Positions 11,173-26,189 of a DNA stretch of 64,000 nt are shown here, piece after piece. Position 1 is the stretch's first letter. Each line of letters starts with the position of its first letter. Origin of the DNA: Ceratothoa steindachneri (lineage: Eukaryota > Arthropoda > Malacostraca > Isopoda > Cymothoidae); contig OZ018337.1 of assembly GCA_963969495.1 (NCBI GenBank), forward strand, positions 86,402,777-86,466,776, read 5' to 3'. The notes under the pieces are model-generated. The model did not search any database, had not been told where the DNA came from, and saw only the letters and a list, made by a program, of their open reading frames with translations. The translations under genes and the position numbers were made by a program.

Positions 11173-14100
11173 GTTGTGATGGAATATCTTGATTAAGGAC
11201 AGCCTTAACATTAATTATATTTAACTTGTAAGAATATTTTCCACTTATGATTTAATTGCTATATTAAAATAGGAGAATGGTTTATGCTGTCATAAATAAC
11301 ATAAGTCAACGGATGATAAAAGCCGCAAATGCCTATCAGAGGCCGTCGACTCACCACTTGTCGCATAAACTACATACAAATGATTGCGTCCAATCATCGT
11401 TCGGATAATTTTACTTATCTGCGTATAACTTCCGGTTTTATTCAACAAAATTTATAATCTTCAATTTCACCTAGTTATAATAATTGTATCTTCTAGTACA
11501 TTAATTTCTGTTTTTGTCTGGCAAAGGTTATGGAAGATGTGAGAGAAATACAGGTGATCTGAAATTTTGGGACCGTATTGTGGACCAGAAAGTCCTTGCC
11601 AAAAATAAGGATTGAAGATTACATGGTTAACGAAGCCTTATTTTTAGATCGACCTTTTTGAAAAATTCAGCACATCTCACTAGATATCAAATCTCCAAAA
11701 ATTAACATTAAAAACTTATTAATAATAATTTGATCTTGGATTTCACCTATTTAAGAACAAATTATAGCAGGCATTTTAATAAAATTATGAATTTTATGAG
11801 GTAATATATGCCATCATTATAATTATAGGCATAAATAAATTGAGGAAAGGCATGAAATGACCAAAAGTTCATTTTATGCTGGAATTTAGTTACAGTAACA
11901 TCGCGGATAAGAAACGAGGATTTAGTTATCCTTTAATAATAATAATGAAATGAAATAAGATTTCGCCAGAACCTCTTAGGTCTTGAAGGTAACAAAAGAA
12001 ATTATGGCCGGAGGTCTCTTATTTCCTTTTTTCCCAAACACAGGGTGCAATAACTTTAAATACAATAACTTTTAACAGGTTCAGATTATTACGCCGAAGG
12101 CAAACCATAATATTTTAATTTTGGTAATTTAAAGTAATTAAAACCGAATAATAGATTCTAAACTATCCTTTTAACCTTCAAAGACAAATATTTATGTAAA
12201 TTTTATGTAAATAGTGTTAATTTGTAAATAATCTAATGAAACAATTTAGGTCATCATATTATTAAATCTCTTTCATTATCTGCTATTTGTATCAGTTCAG
12301 TTTATATAAAACATAAATTCCTTGATGAATTTCCTCAAAATTTGTGTAAACTAAAAACAATACTTCATTTTACCATCATTAAAACCATCGCTACGCCTTG
12401 TTTTGCGATTGGTCTTATTTCTAAATACGTGCATTTCGAAATAAAGTTGTTCGTTCTTTAAAAAAATAGAGCAGATATAAGCCATAGTATATCGATGCAA
12501 ATAATTAATTTGCATCTGACACAAAATTGCACATATGCCCAATTCCATTTACCTTTCCTTATTAGACACAGCATAACCATAATCATAATGAACCCAATAA
12601 CGAAGGGCTGTCTGCCTGGCGGGTACTTAACAGATAGGAGATCTTATATTTATATGAGTGATTTAAATGAATTGCATAGCTAAACAGAATGTTATGGAAT
12701 TTATTCCTAATGATTAAATAATCGAACTAAGGGACAATGTCCTTCAATAAACAGAGACATTGTCTTTTATAAGGAAACGACATTGAACAATTCTTTGCTG
12801 AGGACATTTTCTTCATCTGAGGAAGAAGTCTTGCAACCGATTGGTTGACGTAATGCAACGGCTCTCTTTGGGATAGATTTGGATTAATCCCGTCATCACA
12901 AACATTACACACCAGTCTCTAATTTCTCATCTACACAGCTCAGCATACCTTTACCCACTCTTTCCTCTGTTCCGAAGTACAGCGATGGAATCCTAGTATT
13001 TCTATGAGTCGGCCTCATATTCACATACACCGATATGGAGTAATAATGTGCCCTTATAAGGATACTTATATCAACTTATTCCTAACGTGGAACCAGGATA
13101 TTTTGTATGAGGTGTGAATTAAGATTTGAGTTTGCGCGAACTTAATGGCTCAGTGCGAAAGAAAGGAAGCGCTTTAAAAAATTCCTCCAGGGAAAGTGAA
13201 AAATCATGAAGTATAATGTTTTAAATGCAAATTTAAATAAACGAATCTAGAAAACCAAAATTCTAAAACAATTTAAGGCAATTTAAATTTTTTATTTTTT
13301 TTGAAAGAAAAAGCCTTTACTAATTACTAATATATAAGGTAAAAATTCATCAGTGCCATTACTGAAATATAAAAGTATAAATTTTGAAGCAGTAATTTTA
13401 TTCTCTTTGGAAGGATATCTCAAAATATAGGTTGAATTTAATTGAAAACATTTTTCGAAAGTACTGAAGACTTCTATCATCAAAAATTGCCAATTATTTT
13501 TGACAAATTCGTGATTCGAAATTCCGCTGCAAAGTAGTTTGTTTGTACTTTATATATCCATAAGCCAATTAAATTTTGTATAAATGTTTGCGTGTCCATT
13601 TTTTTTTCATATATGACTAGTAATTTTTTAGAATTTTTTATTCAATCTATACAAAATAAGCAATTTATCTAAGTGCTTATGTTATTGAAGGAGCCCTACA
13701 AAGGTTGACTTTAATCAGACATATTGCATTTGTTTTGGCTGTTTCCAAAAGCCTTCGTTTAGTGTTAATGATTTGACTTCAGGTTATTTAAATCGGAGGA
13801 GGGTTGCCCTTTTGAGGGGAAGGTTGCAAGAGTCGGAGAAATTAGATGTCACTCATAATAAGTTAATTCATTCGAATTTCCTTTATTTATTTATTTATTG
13901 TTATATGTCTCAATGATCTTCCATTTTACAGCGCAAATTAGTTATTCGCTTCATAGGTGGCCAAATTTCCTCTCAAATCTTATTGCAGGTCATGATTTGC
14001 TGACCGGTAAACGGAAATTATCAGTAAGAGACGAATTCATTTAATATCTGAAACGATATTGAGAATGGTCATTGAGAAGAATGTCTCCGACGAAAACTTT

Positions 14101-14863
14101 AATTACCGCGCTTGATCACACATAATTTGCTCCTTTTCAAATAATTGTTATTCGATACAGGAGCAAATTTATGGTGTCAGTCCGTCGAGGAACATGCGGG
14201 GAACACGAGTATTTTAGGTACGATGATTCAAAATACGTAGAAATTTATTAAATGCCAATAATTAACGGATAAAGTGAATTATTGTAATCTTATGAAAATT
14301 GATACATCATGAATTAAGGTAAATAAAACAATGGCAACTAACCATTTCCTTCCCTAAATATCGGTTTGTAGATTAGCGTTCTGTACTAGAAAGATACGCT
14401 GCTATTGAATTTGTTTTAGTTTGAGAAAAAATAACCATGGAAAAAAGAAAATCTTACCATTATAAATAAACTTCACTCTATTTCAAACCTCGCAAGAATA
14501 AGTTATTTCGAAGCCACTCTACCTAAAATTATTATTTGGAATTTCCTTTTAGGCAAATAATCTCACTTTCTTAACATATATTTATCTTAATTTCATTTTT
14601 TCAATTGCCAATTTTTGTACCAAATAAAATCCTTCAAATGAGGAGTGAGAATCCTAGAAACATTTTCAGGGTCGAAAATGGCTCAAGTGAACGTCTTCAA
14701 ATCACTTTCAGGACTGCGAAGAAAACTCTTGAAAATGTTTTAAAAATATTCGAATTACATAAGAAGCAGAAGAGGAAAAACTATAAACTTAGAATAATGA
14801 TCATTTTCACAATAGGTTTACACTAATTGCTCTCAATAATGAAACTGATCTTTGATAAATCAT
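11173..14863. other. AT-rich intergenic DNA, nothing recognised
   Basis: About 3.7 kb. Frames at 12351-12548 (-), 12495-12683 (+), 12727-12912 (-), 13292-13483 (-) and 14605-14826 (+) are 60-73 codons, lack motifs and are spread on both strands, as chance frames would be. Nothing else seen. Confidence 0.6.
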
Positions 14864-16428
14864 TGTAGGGGAATCGTCCCTTGCCCCCCCCCCGTTCCCT
14901 CGCGATGCAGTCCTGAAGCGGTTACCGCAAAGACATATGGCCCAAGCATCGACGAGTCAAAAGCGTAACCGCAGCGTGGCACAACTTGGGTACATGAAAG
15001 ACCCTAAAGGACAAAACGCAAGATCTCCCCCAGGAGAGTGAAATCCAGTTACACGTCAAATAAGAAATTGGAGACGTGTTTCTTCCAATCTCGAAGGCTA
15101 ACGAGGAGCCGATGTTTGACTTCGTGGGAAAAAACGTTGGCCAAAAGAACTCTCCTGGGGCTTTCTTCAAGCCCCTTCTTCCCCTTACCACTCCCCCAGT
15201 GGGGTTAGGAGGTAAAAATAAGGAACTCTGAGGAAAATCGTGGTAGTATACGTCAGTCTCTAGGTGACGAAGTCTTCGGATCAAACCGAACTACCGAGAC
15301 TGGAGAGGTAGAGTACTTGCTTGCCAGAACAAGAAGTACCCTGCAAGAGAGGCAGGGCTACCTAACTTAAGGGGCTAAGAAGAAGCTCATCCTCGAGCTA
15401 AGTCCCTGGTTATCGAACCAAACGATAGGTTAACTTTGTTAAGTTCAACTTACTCTCACCAGAGAGACTCCTCATATCCTGGTGCACCTTAAACACCAGG
15501 GGTATCCCTTGTCCTTGAGGAATTAAGAAAAGAAGAAGAAAAAGGCTCCCCCCTTGAGCTCGTTACTCGGTGGCCACACCGAACTCCTAAGTTAACTTGG
15601 TAAGGAACCAAGTTCAACTTATTCTCGTCAGAGAAATCCCCCTCCGTTATACTCGCCCTTGAAGAAGACTGGAACTAAGAAGAAGCTCATCCTCGAGCTA
15701 GTTATCGGTTATTAAACCAAACTTCAAGTAACTTATTCTCGCCACAGAAACCCTTATCCATTATCCTCGCCCTTGAAAAAGACCCTCCCCAAGTTCAGTC
15801 CTCGTCCATAAGTAAATAGGTAACGAAGGAGAAAGGCTCGTCCTCGAGCTCGTTTCTCGCTGGTCACACCGCACTCCAAGTTAACTTGATTTAAGAACCA
15901 AGTTCGATTCCCTGTCGCCAGAGAGACCACGACTGCCTAGGTGTTGCATAAAGCACCGTATTTGTTCTCGTCCTTGAAGATTTCCCCCCCGAAAGAACGC
16001 GTGGATCCCCAAGCTACCACCCTCGCTAAAACAACCGTGTGATTTCGCCTTACATCGATCAAGACGGCACGCGTCGTGACTCAATAACATTTCTGAGGGC
16101 CTTTAAACTCCAGATGAGTCCGTAAGCTTAATTCTTATATTATTGTTGTGTGTAAAGAAATTAACCAATTTTTTAGGGGTAAACTAATTTAATTAATTCT
16201 TGTTTATAATAATATTCAGAGTATTGCTGTAGTTAATGTTTACATGTTATGTATTCAATTGACAAAGGTAAATTATAAGTTTATTTTAAGAATTAGTGTT
16301 GTTTCTTTTATATCCTTACGTGTTTCTGAACGGCTCTGTTCGTTAAGATATTCAGAAATCAATATATATTAGACACTCTTAGCATTCTTAGAAAAGAACA
16401 AAAAGGGGCGGTGGGAATTTTAACGACA
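14864..16428 (+). mobile_element. LTR-like repeat copy 1 (~1.56 kb)
   Basis: Begins TGTAGGG and ends ACGACA, the TGT...ACA form of retroviral-type LTRs. A second copy in the same orientation lies at 38858-40418 and aligns along its whole length, about 90% identical by eye. The copy is GC-rich relative to its surroundings and protein-free; the 120-codon minus frame at 14922-15284 is not supported. The TATA position of copy 2 is decayed here to TAAAAAT (15213-15219), with TCAGT at 15253-15257. A putative primer-binding site lies just downstream, so this copy may be the 5' LTR of a degraded element. No convincing TSD flanks it. Confidence 0.72.
15370..15960 (+). repeat. Four degenerate ~150 bp tandem units inside LTR copy 1
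   Basis: Anchor sequence CTCATCCTCGAGCT and variants recur near 15385, 15546, 15684 and 15838. Each is followed by a CCACACC/AACCAAAC segment, a TTAACTTGGT..ACCAAGTT palindrome (clearest at about 15590-15612) and TATTCTCGCCAGAGAAA. The same four units occupy the same place in copy 2 (about 39370-39930), so the array predates both insertions and is part of the LTR, not a later expansion. Confidence 0.65.
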
Positions 16429-16442
16429 CACTATCATAAAAG

Positions 16443-16468
16443 TGGTGTCAAGTCAGTAGGGTTTTATT
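16443..16468 (+). promoter_or_regulatory. Candidate tRNA-Leu-type primer-binding site
   Basis: TGGTGTCAAGTCAGTAGGG begins 14 bases after the ACA end of LTR copy 1. TGGTGTCA is complementary to the CCA-ending 3' terminus of many tRNA-Leu species, and the rest matches if a 2-base insertion is allowed. If real, it marks copy 1 as a 5' LTR of a Ty3-like element. The spacing is longer than usual and the match imperfect. Confidence 0.35.
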
Positions 16469-18229
16469 AAAAAAGAATTCTACGACAATCATTACTATCG
16501 TGTGAAAAAGTGTGATTCTGAATCAGTATAAAAAGTGAGTGCTAGGTCAAGATATATATAAATATTTTCTAAAGCTGGTACCAATTTTTACATCATGTAC
16601 TACTTGCTATTTAGCAAAAAGGATCTGATGATTGAAGATTCACATCAGGACAAGGTATTGGAGTTCAGAACTATGGTAGAGTTAACATCAGTTTTCAGTT
16701 AGAAAAAAAAGAGCATTTTTGATTAGTTTATCAGTGGGATGAGTAAAAAGAAGAAATTATATTTGCGGGCCAAAATAAATTTACTATAAACTTTTATCGT
16801 CAATTTAATGGTGTAGACTCTTAAAAGAGAAAGCTTTAGAAAGAGCGTCATAATGAAAGTGTTGATGTTTCATTGCAATGTCCAACTCAAAGACGGTGCG
16901 GGAAACATCGCACGGGGTCGTACCAAGTAACTTGCGCCCTTTATCCATTTACGCATGTGAACCATCTCCATCGATCGGTAAGTCAATCGCTATTGATCTA
17001 AAATTCACCAGGGGTCGGTCTTCTTTCAAATTAAGGTGAGAAAGAGAGATATAGTGTGTTTTGCTACCAATAAATGAGCAAGGAACCCTTCATTACCAGA
17101 GAAAGTTAGCCTTTCAACAGGTTCAGGGACGGAGAAGTGAGAAGGCAAGGGGCGGTTGATGCATATGATTTGTGATTATGTTAGAGGTGATGTTCATGGC
17201 AGAATTGAAGTGTGTAATTGGTTCAGACACGGTTTACTGTCTAACATAAATGAGCTTCCTTTTTGCGCCGAACTTCTTTGCGTCTATTACCGCGTGGAAT
17301 TTAACCCGGACCCTGGCAAAGACAATCAACTTTCTATCGACTAAATTTAGAGACAGCTCTACAAGACCACAACACGTGTACTGCAAAAAGTGTAAAATAA
17401 AGATTGTTTAGAAGACAAACTCGTTGCTCATCATTGAAAACACAATGCAGAGAGACATCAATGGTCGAGGGGAAAATTTTTGTGACGTTCCTGAGTACCA
17501 CTGAACTCCGGCTCCTGAGGCGGAGAGAGTGGATCTACCCCAATACAAAGGCTTGACTACTTTCGGAAGAAGAGATGGAAAAAGGAAAGAGAAAGACAGA
17601 AGAATGAAGGAGTAGATAACGCTCCCGTACTACTGCATCACCAAGAGTTATCAGCCCTTAATAAAGAGACAAGAAGAGTAAGCATATTCTGAATATCTAA
17701 GAAACTAACGAGAAATAGGACAAATGCTGTAATTCTACAAATTTGCAATCTCTGTACCGAGATTATAGATCATAGTCTAAAAATCTGCAAAAATCTTGAG
17801 AATTTTGAAAGGGTTCTAACAGTTATTATTTCAAACAAAATCAATAAATTTGAAAATTAATATTTGGCCGATTTTTGTTATTAGCCTTGCTCTCTATTAG
17901 CTTATCTTAAAAGATTTAATGCATTAAAGGCAATTGTTCCTATGAGCGCTTCGAAATTATAGGTCATTTAAATGTTAGTACTTCTTTTGAAAAGTAAAAA
18001 AACAATTTTTAATTAATCTTATTCAACGAAAAGGTGACCAATAAAACACTATATTATATTTAATGAATTATATATTTTATAATTTAATGAAACATCAATA
18101 ATATTTTGTTATCACAATCACAAATGATAAGTAAATCTAAGGAGAAATTCAAATTTGCTCATCATTTTTGGTATCTACTAAACATTTTTGTATCTAATAT
18201 AAATGTGTGGACTAGGGTAATTAATTGGT
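16469..18229. other. Unassigned sequence downstream of LTR copy 1
   Basis: Could be the leader and gag region of the element starting at 14864, but no gag motif, zinc knuckle or long frame is visible. A 62-codon plus frame at 17156-17344 is unrecognised. The segment 17440-17640 is purine-rich. Below 18.0 kb the DNA becomes AT-rich. Confidence 0.4.
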
Positions 18230-18684
18230 GGAAACTAATGAAAGAAACTACCTCAATATTGCCTTCATCTGACCAAACAACTTTAGCCAAATAAAAATTA
18301 GTCCAAACTCCATGCTCTTTTGATAAAGATAATTGCTTATTTTTGTTCACCTTAGACAGCGACAGTTTCTTTCTAGTCTTAAATCCTTTAAGCCCATCGT
18401 CTAATAAACTTCTTATGTTTTCGTTCGTTACTGCCCTAATTTCACAAGAGTTTTTTTCCTATTGACCAGAGATGCTATTTTCAGCAACCTCTCTTTGATC
18501 TGAGAGCTACACTACTTGCGACCTTGACTATGACGGTTTTTGAAAGAATTGGTTTTATTGTACCTTGTAATACTTTGTATGACAACATTTCTCGAGCATT
18601 TAAATTTTTTGCAATTTTGACTTGGGAAAATCCCTCTCTGGACAATGCAAGGATTGTCCAGGAATAGACGTTAGTATCACACAT
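18230..18684 (-). pseudogene. Tc1-like transposase, N-terminal and first catalytic part
   Basis: Minus-strand pieces resemble the N-terminal helix-turn-helix of Tc1 transposases: LSREGFSQVKIAKNLNAR (frame 18684-18481). Further down (about 18390-18240) KKLSLSKVNKNKQLSLSKEH and VVWSDEGNIEVV match the linker and the block holding the first catalytic Asp. At least one frameshift separates the two. The remaining catalytic core is not found below 18230. The gene's 5' end abuts a plus-strand Tc1 C-terminus, which points to an internal inversion. Confidence 0.7.
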
Positions 18685-18689
18685 TGAAT

Positions 18690-18778
18690 GGCAGAAGATT
18701 ACCTGAACTACTTATTCACAATATGCAAACGCATTGAAGCGGTTATACAAGCAAAGGGAGGACACCTCAAATATTAAT
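18690..18778 (+). pseudogene. Tc1-like transposase C-terminal tail, opposite strand
   Basis: A short plus-strand frame reads ...CKRIEAVIQAKGGHLKY followed by a stop, the characteristic C-terminus of Tc1 transposases (SM.RRIEAVI.AKGG.T.Y). It is too short to stand out as an ORF. It lies within ~10 bases of the N-terminal start of the minus-strand Tc1 fragment, and the (TA)n array at 18890 follows ~110 bases downstream, about where an element end would fall. Confidence 0.65.
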
Positions 18779-18888
18779 CATTGATAGAATATTTGCAAAA
18801 ATGTTAATTTTTATTATGTCAAGTATGGAATAAATGAGTTTCAATCATATTCTTCGCTTCTGCATACCTTTCCAATTTATTGAAAAGG

Positions 18889-21214
<2,326 letters not shown>

Positions 21215-21223
21215 TCATGAATC

Positions 21224-21679
21224 ATGAGATCTAATGAAGCACTGGAATTTGCAAATAAAAGTCTTATAATGGAAAAATATAATGTAATAAAATTCCTTGC
21301 TAGACCTCTTTTGCAGTTTCCGGATCCCAATTTGACGTACATCTTGAGGATTGATGCTCCTCTTCATGGACTTGGAGCTGTTCTCCAACAGTATCGAAAG
21401 GAATCTCAACATCCGTTCGACTATACCAGTAGGAACCTCTTTCACCGAGAGAAGATGTACTCCACCATCGAGAGGAAATGTCTTGCAGCTGTTTATTTCA
21501 TTACTAGGTTTGATTTGTATCTTACTGGTAAGGAATTTGTTTTGAATGTTGACTCCAAGCCTTTTTTTTCTTTAGCCACTTTAAAGGGGAAAAATCAGAT
21601 CAAATTCGTTTAGAGTTGTCCACATTGCTGCAAAGGACAACATAGGTGCCGACATCTTGAGTAGGTCTCCTAGATAATT
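21224..21679 (+). pseudogene. Ty3/gypsy-type RNase H fragment
   Basis: RNase H degrades RNA in the RNA:DNA hybrid during LTR-retrotransposon replication. The 129-codon frame contains ILRIDAPLHGLGAVLQQ (first Asp), REKMYSTIERKCLAAV (Glu) and LYLTGKEFVLNVDSKPF (second Asp), so the three acidic residues of the Ty3 RNase H pattern are present. After a small frameshift near 21605 the connector motif HIAAKDNIGADILSR is readable (about 21625-21670), then a stop. The RT domain upstream and the integrase downstream are both missing. Strand agrees with the LTR-like repeats at 14864 and 38858, but membership in the same element is unproven. Confidence 0.85.
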
Positions 21680-22500
21680 ATTGTTGTTGTTAGTTTTCCG
21701 AGGTATTTTTTTTTTCTTTTTATGTTTATGTTATGTGGTATTGTTTTCATCTACCCGAATAGATTCTTGTTCCAAGGGTTGTATAAGGATAACCGACTAC
21801 GTGGCTAACGACCCATTTTGTAACTTACGTCGTAACTTCTGGGAAGCGCGGTTCGATTACTTCATACCTAGTTTACGCCTTAGCGAATGGAACGTGGGTC
21901 GACGAACTGAAATCCGGCTGAATTTCAACACGAAGGCACTTATGGTAACGTGTATAAATAGGGACCTCCTGACTCTAAGAAATAGAGCCAATCAGGAGTT
22001 TATACAGCAAGGATCTACTGATACCTGCAGACCCCTGCCAGCATCTGCCGCTATTTCTTCTGCCACTGCATTGATCTCAAGCTCACGATTTACTCGTCTC
22101 TCTCGCTCTCACGAGGAAGTCGGATTACGCTTGGACTCGTACCACTCTCCCAGTTTCCAGGAAAACCGCCACCATGTTATTGCATTACTGCTCTTGTGAC
22201 AGGTAGGTTCTCGTTAGCGAGACCTACAGCTATTTAAAAAGGTCGTAAGAGTGGGAAGGGGCAGGCGGATTTTCCTGTATGTATTCTTGGAGGAACAGTG
22301 ACTATTTTGTAACGACAGGTTGTTTGGGTGGTTTAATCGTGTGACGTATTCAATGCACCTGTTTGTGTACTGTATTTATTTAATACATTTGCATTTGATG
22401 TGACGCGTTTGCGCACTGTATTTATTTAACCTGTTGTACTCGTATTTAATGTTATCATTTTGTGCATTTTATTTATTTAATAAATTTGAATCACTCATTG
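21680..22500 (+). promoter_or_regulatory. LTR-like region with TATA box and poly(A) signal
   Basis: Starts right after the RNase H connector. It has TATAAATA at 21953-21960, a CTCCTGA...TCAGGAG inverted repeat around 21966-22000, a GC-richer body and AATAAA at 22479-22484. This order fits U3-R-U5 of a 3' LTR. A 172-codon plus frame (21681-22199) runs through it without recognisable domains and is probably fortuitous. No matching upstream LTR exists in the window and the ends are not defined. Confidence 0.45.
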
Positions 22501-23287
<787 letters not shown>

Positions 23288-23829
23288 GTGTGAAAGTTTC
23301 GAATTAATAATTCTTTTTTCAATCTTCTCGATTTGCCTTATATTTGCCTTTTCTTCATTGTTTAACCTGTGGAAAAAGGTCCCGAAGTTCATCGAGGACT
23401 GATGTTTGTTATTTTGCCAAAGGTAGAAGTAAATTAATGTGATTTAGGACTTTCTTTAATTTAACTGACGCGTTTCGATACATCAAGTATCATCTTCAGA
23501 GTTACAATGGGGAATTATTACAAAGTATTCATTTTATATATGTTACAAAATGTCTTAACAAAATTACAAACGAAGCTATACACGTGTAGGCAGGTTAGAT
23601 CCAGGTGATAAAAGGTGGGAGAGGTAGATAGCCAGAAAGGGGGGAGGGAGGATTAAGCTCATTGCCTAGAGGGAATTAGTGGCTAGGGGCAGCTCTGAGT
23701 ACATCTGTCTCTCTGTTTCCTTTTCTTGCGCTGGGAAGGATTTCATTGGAGTTAGACTGTATGTTTAAATTCGGTCGTTTCTCTTATATATACGTGTATA
23801 GCTTCAAGGAAGAGCAGTTGACGCCTGTT

Positions 23830-24438
23830 GGAAGCATAGTCTAAAATTTTGGTGTTTTCTTTTATTATTTTTTAGTTGAGGTATGTTTTGTGTACTTTCT
23901 GTGTATTTATTTTAGGGGCACCGTTGTTCAGATGGTATGCCATTCTTCTAGAGAGAGTGGTTTCGGTCATGCCCATATACGAGTTAGGTAGGAGCTCACT
24001 GTGTCCTAGTTTAAATGTTTACTCGTATATCCGATGTGTCTTTTGTTTTGGTTGTAGCGGGGGTTTGGGAGTTATTTTTCATGAAGGGGGTTCAAGTATG
24101 CCTATTTTATACTAGCTGATTAGTGCGATCTTTTTTTCGGCGTTTATGGGTTTTATTCCTTGGTTTATAATGTCCTTGATGTCTCTTTCATCTGTTTGGT
24201 GTTCTGTTCTCATAGTATTCTTGTAGAACAGTTTTATAATATCCTCCTTATCCGTATGCCTGTTCTTCTGGGGTTCTGAGAGGTACCATCTGTCCATTTT
24301 AATTCTTATGGCTGTTTGTATTTTTTTATTGGATAATCCGTTATTTACGAGTACCTGAGTGGCTCTCTTGAGTTCATTGTGTGTGTCCTTCAATGTGGTG
24401 CAATCGGTAAAAGCACGATTGATGCATGACGATATCAC
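23830..24438 (-). pseudogene. PLE1 thumb/linker and GIY-YIG endonuclease remnant
   Basis: The 108-codon frame 24438-24112 begins SSCINRAF and ends KPINAEKKIALIS, matching the region between RT and endonuclease in Penelope proteins (LVNNG, FYKNTMRTEHQTDERD). After frame changes, NSYMGMTETTLSRRMAYHL (about 23990-23930) is the YIG half of a GIY-YIG nuclease, with Ile replaced by Met. LLFLEAIHVYI (about 23825) resembles the C-terminal helix with the catalytic Glu. This enzyme would nick DNA for target-primed integration; here it is broken. Confidence 0.78.
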
Positions 24439-24439
24439 T

Positions 24440-25010
24440 CTTGTTCAGTAGCGCTTTGGACATTCACTATTCCCATTCATGCAAAATCATGGGTTGGTGG
24501 GTTTACCATAAACGTTAGTTGTTATTGTTTCATTGATATTAGTATTGAGGATATCTAAGAATGGTAGTTACATGTTATGGCTTTCTTCGATGGTATAGTT
24601 GAGGAAAGAACATTCTTTAAAGACATTTTCTGATTATGTATTTCTTCTTGTGTTTGTACGTTGATGTAGATGTAGTCTATGTACCTGCATTCAAATATGG
24701 AGCTTGGGTACTCTTGAGAAGACCCTTATTTCAACCACTTCCATATAGAAGTTGACAAAGTAACTCCCTAGGGAGAACCCATGGCAACCCCATTGACTTG
24801 GCTTTACATGCTTCCTTTAATTAGGGTCAAAAAGGGGGCTTTAAAGGGGGAAATTTGTAGAAGGCTCTTCATTTCGTCCCTTGATATTCCAATTGGGGGC
24901 GGTCATTTTGGTAATAGAGGTGTTTTAGTATTATGTCTATTGTTTTGGCGACTGGTACATGGATAGACTCCTACAAATTTGCACCTTTGCTCATGGTGCA
25001 ATCTTACTGA
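24440..25010 (-). pseudogene. PLE1 reverse transcriptase core
   Basis: Minus-strand fragments in shifting frames. A stretch VAKTIDIILKHLYYQNDRP is at about 24965-24900. The hallmark GVAMGSP-G motif at 24765-24790 has a TAG stop in place of the usual Leu. The catalytic box reads RYIDYIYI (about 24660-24690), where the second Asp of the expected YIDD is Tyr. The catalytic centre is therefore inactivated by substitution as well as by stops. The palm N-terminal part is missing beyond 25010. Confidence 0.8.
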
Positions 25011-25019
25011 TTCGTATAC

Positions 25020-25740
25020 AATTTGGTTAGGGTAGCCCTTTCCCGTCGAATGACGTCAGTTTCGTCGAAATCGATTGAGAAGATCCGGAGATATTCAGAG
25101 AAATGTATAAATGTCTGTATATCTTAGGAGGGCGGGGGGGGGGGGGGGGCAACTATTTAGCATGGGTTTACAAGCGCCTAATAGAAGTCTAATATCCAGG
25201 GATCTACTCGATCGATTTTAACGAGAGCGACAGATTTCGATAATGGAGGGTTGCCTTATCCAAAGATATACGGATCCGAGATGATGTCCAATAACCCTGG
25301 TTCCTATTCATGGTTATACGCTCAACTGCATCTAAACACCATGGTTTTAAGCGTTCTCTCGGCCATATCTCCTAAACTATGGGGTGTATAGCGATGGGAC
25401 TTACACCATTGGAAAGGGCGTACCTTCCTCCACCTTTATCCGAAAGAAATACTTCTCTAGGTAGGGACAGGCAGCGATCTTTTCCTTTTGTCCCAATTAG
25501 AGATAGAAATATGAAATTTGGGGTTTATATGAATATAGGACTGGAACAGAGGAAATTAAAATTACTTTTCGGATACGACCAATATTTTTGAGTAATTTCC
25601 CAAAAATTGATTACTCTAAAAATAATAGGGTCACGGTTATAAAACAAAAATCTAAAGAACGGACAGCGATAGTAAAGGGAAAATATAGGTGAGATTCCTA
25701 GTCTCTTTTTCCTACGCACTATTAAGTTTTAATCGATTTT
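25020..25740. repeat. Unclassified dispersed-repeat sequence with G16 tract
   Basis: Contains a GTTTCGTCGAAATCGATTGAGAAG-type block at about 25050, CCAGGGATCTACTCGATCG at about 25198, a ..ATATCTCCTAAACTATGG block at about 25365 and GAGATTCCTAGTCTC at about 25690. Similar blocks recur, some inverted, at 28600-29060. The run of 16 G at 25134-25149 is a potential quadruplex. No coding; frames at 25379-25591 (+) and 25525-25719 (-) are unsupported. Confidence 0.45.
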
Positions 25741-25968
25741 AGTAAGGAATATATTAATATTTATTTTGAAAATTGGACCGAGTAAATGGAACCCTAGTAT
25801 ACGTTAAATCCCAAATTTCTATTGTTCTGTCATTATTTCTAACGAGGGCATTGACATCCACCTCCGAAACCATCGGACCTATCGGTCCTAGCGTTTTAGG
25901 ACGCGCACGATAGGAAAGAGAGGACCGAAATACCTTAGAACCTATTGTAGAAGTATAATAAGAAATTA

Positions 25969-25969
<1 letters not shown>

Positions 25970-26017
<48 letters not shown>
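25970..26017. repeat. (TA)n microsatellite, ~41-48 bp
   Basis: Alternating AT with a slight interruption at 26011. A minus frame crossing it (25754-26305) owes its length partly to this array and is not supported as a gene. Confidence 0.95.
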
Positions 26018-26189
26018 GTCTAAGGAAATGATAACTAAAGACATCTGGGTTTCGCTGTGCTCCTTCGATGTTCTCCGGTAACATAGGAGAACGGCCAAAA
26101 GCGTAAGTGATACGAGACCGATTCCTGACCTCAGCTCAAAAGGCAAGCACTTCAAGGGTGTACTTATAAACAACCCATTCAAAAGGGCA

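Noticed and set aside
21681..22199. 172-codon plus frame after the Ty3 RNase H
   Set aside because: No domain; it crosses TATA and inverted-repeat features of an LTR-like region and begins in a poly-T stretch.
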